DNA of 64,000 nt from an uncultured Eubacteriales bacterium. Its GTDB lineage: Bacteria; Bacillota; Clostridia; Lachnospirales; Lachnospiraceae. The notes under the pieces were generated by a model. The model had not been told where the DNA came from. It did no database searches and was given only the letters and a program-made list of their open reading frames with translations. Shown here in pieces: positions 61,583 to 64,000 of this stretch. The stretch is from contig CATOIK010000007.1 in NCBI GenBank assembly GCA_951800645.1, positions 34,086 to 98,085 on the forward strand, in the 5' to 3' direction. Numbering within the stretch: the first letter of the stretch is position 1; each line of letters opens with the position of its first letter. Both the position numbers and the translations under genes were made by a program.

Positions 61583-63205
61583 ATGAGAGAGCAATACCCC
61601 TTTTTCCGAGATGGGGACGAGAAAACCCAAGCCATCATCGGAGAGGAAGCGGTAAACGCAGACTTGGACGGCGCATACCAAAAGCCCTATGCTATTCTTA
61701 CCCAAAAGCGGCTTTACTGTAAAAATGAGCAGGGCAATTTCATTACCGATGCTTCCGCCCTGCAGTCGGCAAACAAGGGCCTTTTGCCGGGAAAGAACTG
61801 GTTTTTATGGGCTGTGGCGGCCTGCGTGGGGCTGGCGCTTGTCCTGCTGTGCCTGTGGTATTGGGGCATGGGCGGATTGTGGCAGACTAAAGATATAGGT
61901 TATAGCGCTCAAAAATACATCGAGAATTATCATGCCCTGAAAGAAAAAATCCCGGAGTATCAGCAGACGGTAAAGGATTATGAGGACACCGAGAAGGAGA
62001 TTGAACAGCTTCAGCAAAAACTGGAAGAGATAGACCACGACAAAATCATGCAGGAAGCAAGCCAGGTCTTTCAGAAAGCGGATCGACTTCAAGCAGCATT
62101 GGATGAAGCGGAAGCAGCAAGGGACGAGCAGCAAAACCTTGTAACCTCTTTTGAAAATGAGATTGCGGAGTACAATCGATACATTACAGAAGCAGAGGAG
62201 CAAATCAAAAACACCGATACCGTAAAAAACAACGAGATCAAATCACAAATCGATGCCCTGGACAACACGCTTTCCAATTGGAGAAGATGGAAAAATGCCA
62301 AGGACGCCGACTTTTCACTCTATAGAGTCTCGAAAACTGAGGGGGAAACTTATACCCCGACTGTTTACCAATTTAACGGCCAAGAGTTCCAAAATACGAA
62401 TCAAATCCGTACATATTGCGATGAGAAGATGAAAGAGATTCAGACGGATCTATCAGATCTTTGGGAGAAATATATCAATATTGAAGACTTGGAGTATAAC
62501 ATTGATTTGAACAGGCAGTGTATTGCCGAAAGTGAGAGCTACCTTGTGGATTACCGGAAGCAGTTGGAGGAAGCCCAAAAGGTGGTGGACACCGCCATGA
62601 CGGAGGTAACGAACTATCAGCCAACGGTAGAGGCCATAAGAGAAAAAGTGAATGAGGTAGAATCTCTTAGGGCCGACCAGGCCAAAAAGCAGTCTGCCCT
62701 TGACAGTGCCGCTCTTGCCGATGCCCAGAGCAATATCCAGCGATTTGAGGACAGCAAGCTTAACTATAAGAACGCCCAGAGTGTTCAGCGCAAGGTTAAG
62801 CTGTTTCCACTCTGCTTTTTGGTTTTTGCGGTCTGTGTGGTAGTTTTTATCATTCTGACCGCATTAAAGAGGACAAAACCTGCTGTGATTGCGGCCCTGG
62901 CGTCTGCTTGCGTGGGGCTTGTGTGTGCGTCCCTGTCCAACATTAACCAGGGAAACTTTTCGGATTTTGGCTGGGGTTATTATATCATGCCGCATCTGGT
63001 GTCTATCGTCTTGCGAGTTTTGTCCATTCTGGCGATCATTTTGGGTGTACTGGCCCTGTGGTGGAACAGAAAGAAAATGGTATATCAGATCGTCCACAAT
63101 ACCGGAGCCTTTTACTTCACTCCAAGCGTGTACCCAGCGGAGGAATTGAAGCTGTTTACCGAACAAGTACAGCTTATGCGGGGAGGTGAGGCGGATGGCA
63201 AATAA
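61583..63205 (+). CDS. Large coiled-coil membrane protein of the cassette
   Basis: 540 residues. N-terminal strand motif PYAILTQKRLYCKNEQGNF (~33-50), a membrane helix (~75-100), a long coiled coil (~110-400, heptads rich in Glu, Gln, Lys), then three more membrane helices (~405-505). The C-terminal strand-helix is VYQIVHNTGAFYFTPSVYPAEELKLFTEQVQLMR. The first and last parts match those of its neighbours, so it looks like the same split domain with a coiled coil inserted. No enzyme motif. AGGAGGTG is seven bases before the ATG. It overlaps the next gene by 11 bases. Confidence 0.78.
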   Translation: MREQYPFFRDGDEKTQAIIGEEAVNADLDGAYQKPYAILTQKRLYCKNEQGNFITDASALQSANKGLLPGKNWFLWAVAACVGLALVLLCLWYWGMGGLWQTKDIGYSAQKYIENYHALKEKIPEYQQTVKDYEDTEKEIEQLQQKLEEIDHDKIMQEASQVFQKADRLQAALDEAEAARDEQQNLVTSFENEIAEYNRYITEAEEQIKNTDTVKNNEIKSQIDALDNTLSNWRRWKNAKDADFSLYRVSKTEGETYTPTVYQFNGQEFQNTNQIRTYCDEKMKEIQTDLSDLWEKYINIEDLEYNIDLNRQCIAESESYLVDYRKQLEEAQKVVDTAMTEVTNYQPTVEAIREKVNEVESLRADQAKKQSALDSAALADAQSNIQRFEDSKLNYKNAQSVQRKVKLFPLCFLVFAVCVVVFIILTALKRTKPAVIAALASACVGLVCASLSNINQGNFSDFGWGYYIMPHLVSIVLRVLSILAIILGVLALWWNRKKMVYQIVHNTGAFYFTPSVYPAEELKLFTEQVQLMRGGEADGK

Positions 63206-63734
63206 CCCTGGTTTTTTGCTCTCTGGCTCGACCTGCTCCGCCGTCCTCACCGGCGAGGCTATTACGGTCAAAGGGAACTATTACCGATACGATGTTCACA
63301 AGCGGCGCAAGGTGTCCGGGCCTGTGACGGTGGACTTGCTGAATGTGTTGCGGGTGGGGATCACGAAGACTTACTCCCGGCTCATGTTTGCCTTCCCCAT
63401 GGGTTTTGGCCTGTTGGCCCTGCTCATCAGGTCTATCCCGGCCATTGAGGTGAAAAAGACCTTCTTTGAAATCGGGGAGGTGTGGGATGCCTCGGTGGGT
63501 GTGACCTTTTGGAGCCTGCCCCATCAGGATTTTCTCTGGAAGCTGTGCGGCGTTCTGTGCCTGCTCACTATCCCCCTGTACTGGCTCAGCTACCATAACG
63601 ACCTGGAGATCAACACCATCCAGGGGCGTTATCTCCTCCCCCGCAAAGGGATGGAAGCGGCACAGATTGCCAACTTCCAGCGGGAGTTTACAAGGCTGAA
63701 AGAGGCTCGACAAAAAGCAAGAAAAGGCGCATAA
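63195..63734 (+). CDS. Third membrane protein of the cassette (PH-like split domain)
   Basis: 179 residues from ATG 63195 (GGAGG eight bases ahead; a GTG at 63186 is an alternative). N-terminal strands include VLTGEAITVKGNYYRYDVHKRRKVSGPVTV, where other members read LTQKRxY. Two membrane helices (~55-80 and ~112-128) follow, then LEINTIQGRYLLPRKGMEAAQIANFQREFTRLKEARQKA. It is the shortest version of the architecture shared by the three proteins. Function unknown. Confidence 0.75.
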   Translation: MANNPGFLLSGSTCSAVLTGEAITVKGNYYRYDVHKRRKVSGPVTVDLLNVLRVGITKTYSRLMFAFPMGFGLLALLIRSIPAIEVKKTFFEIGEVWDASVGVTFWSLPHQDFLWKLCGVLCLLTIPLYWLSYHNDLEINTIQGRYLLPRKGMEAAQIANFQREFTRLKEARQKARKGA

Positions 63735-63740
63735 TGGAAA

Positions 63741-63774
63741 CGGCGGGTGGTTATCATGCCATCCGCCGCTTTTC
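63741..63774 (+). terminator. Terminator of the membrane cassette
   Basis: CGGCGGGTGG and CCATCCGCCG form a 10-bp stem (one G-T pair) around TTATCATG, followed by CTTTTC. Confidence 0.8.
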
Positions 63775-63795
63775 TAAAATATAAGGGTATGGCGT

Positions 63796-63936
63796 ATGCT
63801 CGAAACCCAGTTAACTCTTGGTGAAAAATTGGAGGATTTGAGAAAGGGTAAGGATTTAACGCTGAAGGAAGCGGGAGAGAAAGCCAGTGGCAATCGCCAC
63901 CGGCTCTTTTATTTCATAGGAAAGTTCGCCCTATGA
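63796..63936 (+). pseudogene. Truncated XRE-type helix-turn-helix gene
   Basis: ATG 63796 opens 46 codons, of which the first ~32 (LTLGEKLEDLRKGKDLTLKE) look like the start of an XRE/Cro helix-turn-helix protein. The frame then runs through a terminator-like hairpin (AGCCAGTGGC/GCCACCGGCT) into repeat copy B and stops at 63936. The recognition helix and the rest are absent, so it is most likely a remnant cut by arrival of the repeat or by recombination. Confidence 0.65.
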
Positions 63937-64000
63937 AACAAAAACGCTCCGCGGGATGCGCACTTCGCGCTTAAGGAAAATGTCTGCTGACGCAGACGCG
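63911..64000 (+). repeat. Dispersed repeat, copy B (runs to the window edge)
   Basis: Begins ATTTCATAGG just after a hairpin and T-run. The opening is an inverted repeat TTTCATAGG/CCTATGAAA around AAAGTTCGC. Then come CAAAAACGCTCCGCGGG, GCGC-ACTTC-GCGC and TTAAGGAAAATG, then CTGC-TGAC-GCAG. The 61 bases 63916-63976 equal the reverse complement of 1953-2013. Confidence 0.85.

Overview
The window reads as a chromosome segment of a strictly anaerobic Gram-positive Clostridia bacterium, most likely a Lachnospiraceae member (Clostridium/Enterocloster/Hungatella-like). The grounds are strong AGGAGG ribosome sites, about 50% GC, several [FeFe]-hydrogenase-type proteins, a microcompartment gene tail, a T-box leader, PadR/DUF1700 genes and no respiratory genes. 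No rRNA, CRISPR array, prophage or recognisable transposase was seen.

Layout. 1-1.7 kb: the end of a bacterial microcompartment operon (CoA-acylating aldehyde dehydrogenase, PduL, BMC-H shell protein). 1.7-2.3 kb: tRNA-Gln facing a tRNA-Pro/tRNA-Glu pair, with a repeat between them. 2.3-4.9 kb: an SsuABC/TauABC-like ABC importer. 5.1-9.8 kb: a thioredoxin-like ferredoxin, a PAS-containing [FeFe]-hydrogenase of sensory type, a SpoIIE-type phosphatase and a group B [FeFe]-hydrogenase. 10-12.9 kb: two-gene LacL/LacM beta-galactosidase. 13-14.4 kb: a von Willebrand A protein. 14.5-19.6 kb: an electron-bifurcating hydrogenase operon (HydC, a HATPase, a 2Fe-2S protein, HydB, HydA). 19.7-23 kb: a divergent operon with two DRTGG-like proteins, an anti-sigma-like ATPase, an H-cluster-fold protein with a TACP motif, and a PHP protein.

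23-30.7 kb: polysaccharide deacetylase, rRNA methyltransferase, TetR regulator, lactaldehyde reductase-like alcohol dehydrogenase, ketodeoxygluconate-kinase-like PfkB kinase, GntR regulator and a degenerate response regulator. 30.9-37.8 kb: one secreted 2261-residue glycoside hydrolase family 2 protein with discoidin, Ig-like and cell-wall-binding modules. 37.9-42.1 kb: sirtuin-like protein, Ung, UppP and two membrane proteins. 42.2-45.9 kb: uxuA, a GntR regulator and uxuB. 46-55.5 kb: DAHP synthase, transglutaminase protein, tyrosine T-box with tyrS, RecQ, an orphan TRAP binding protein, an out-of-cluster RsmH and a YitT protein. 55.7-60.6 kb: DUF362 ferredoxin protein, secreted protein, PadR/DUF1700 operon and a PHP phosphatase. 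60.7-64 kb: an unrecognised membrane cassette, then a truncated XRE-type gene running into a repeat.

Three things stand out. First, hydrogen turnover and probable hydrogen sensing are concentrated here: one bifurcating and one group B hydrogenase, two sensor-like H-cluster proteins, a SpoIIE phosphatase and two HATPase proteins that could form a partner-switching circuit. Second, a structured dispersed repeat begins just after intrinsic terminators at five places, and two copies share an identical 61-bp core in opposite orientation near the two ends of the window. Third, the giant secreted hydrolase and the uxuA operon carry the same palindromic operator type (ACTAA-N4-TTAGT), which suggests joint control by a GntR/FCD regulator and ties the hydrolase to hexuronate use.
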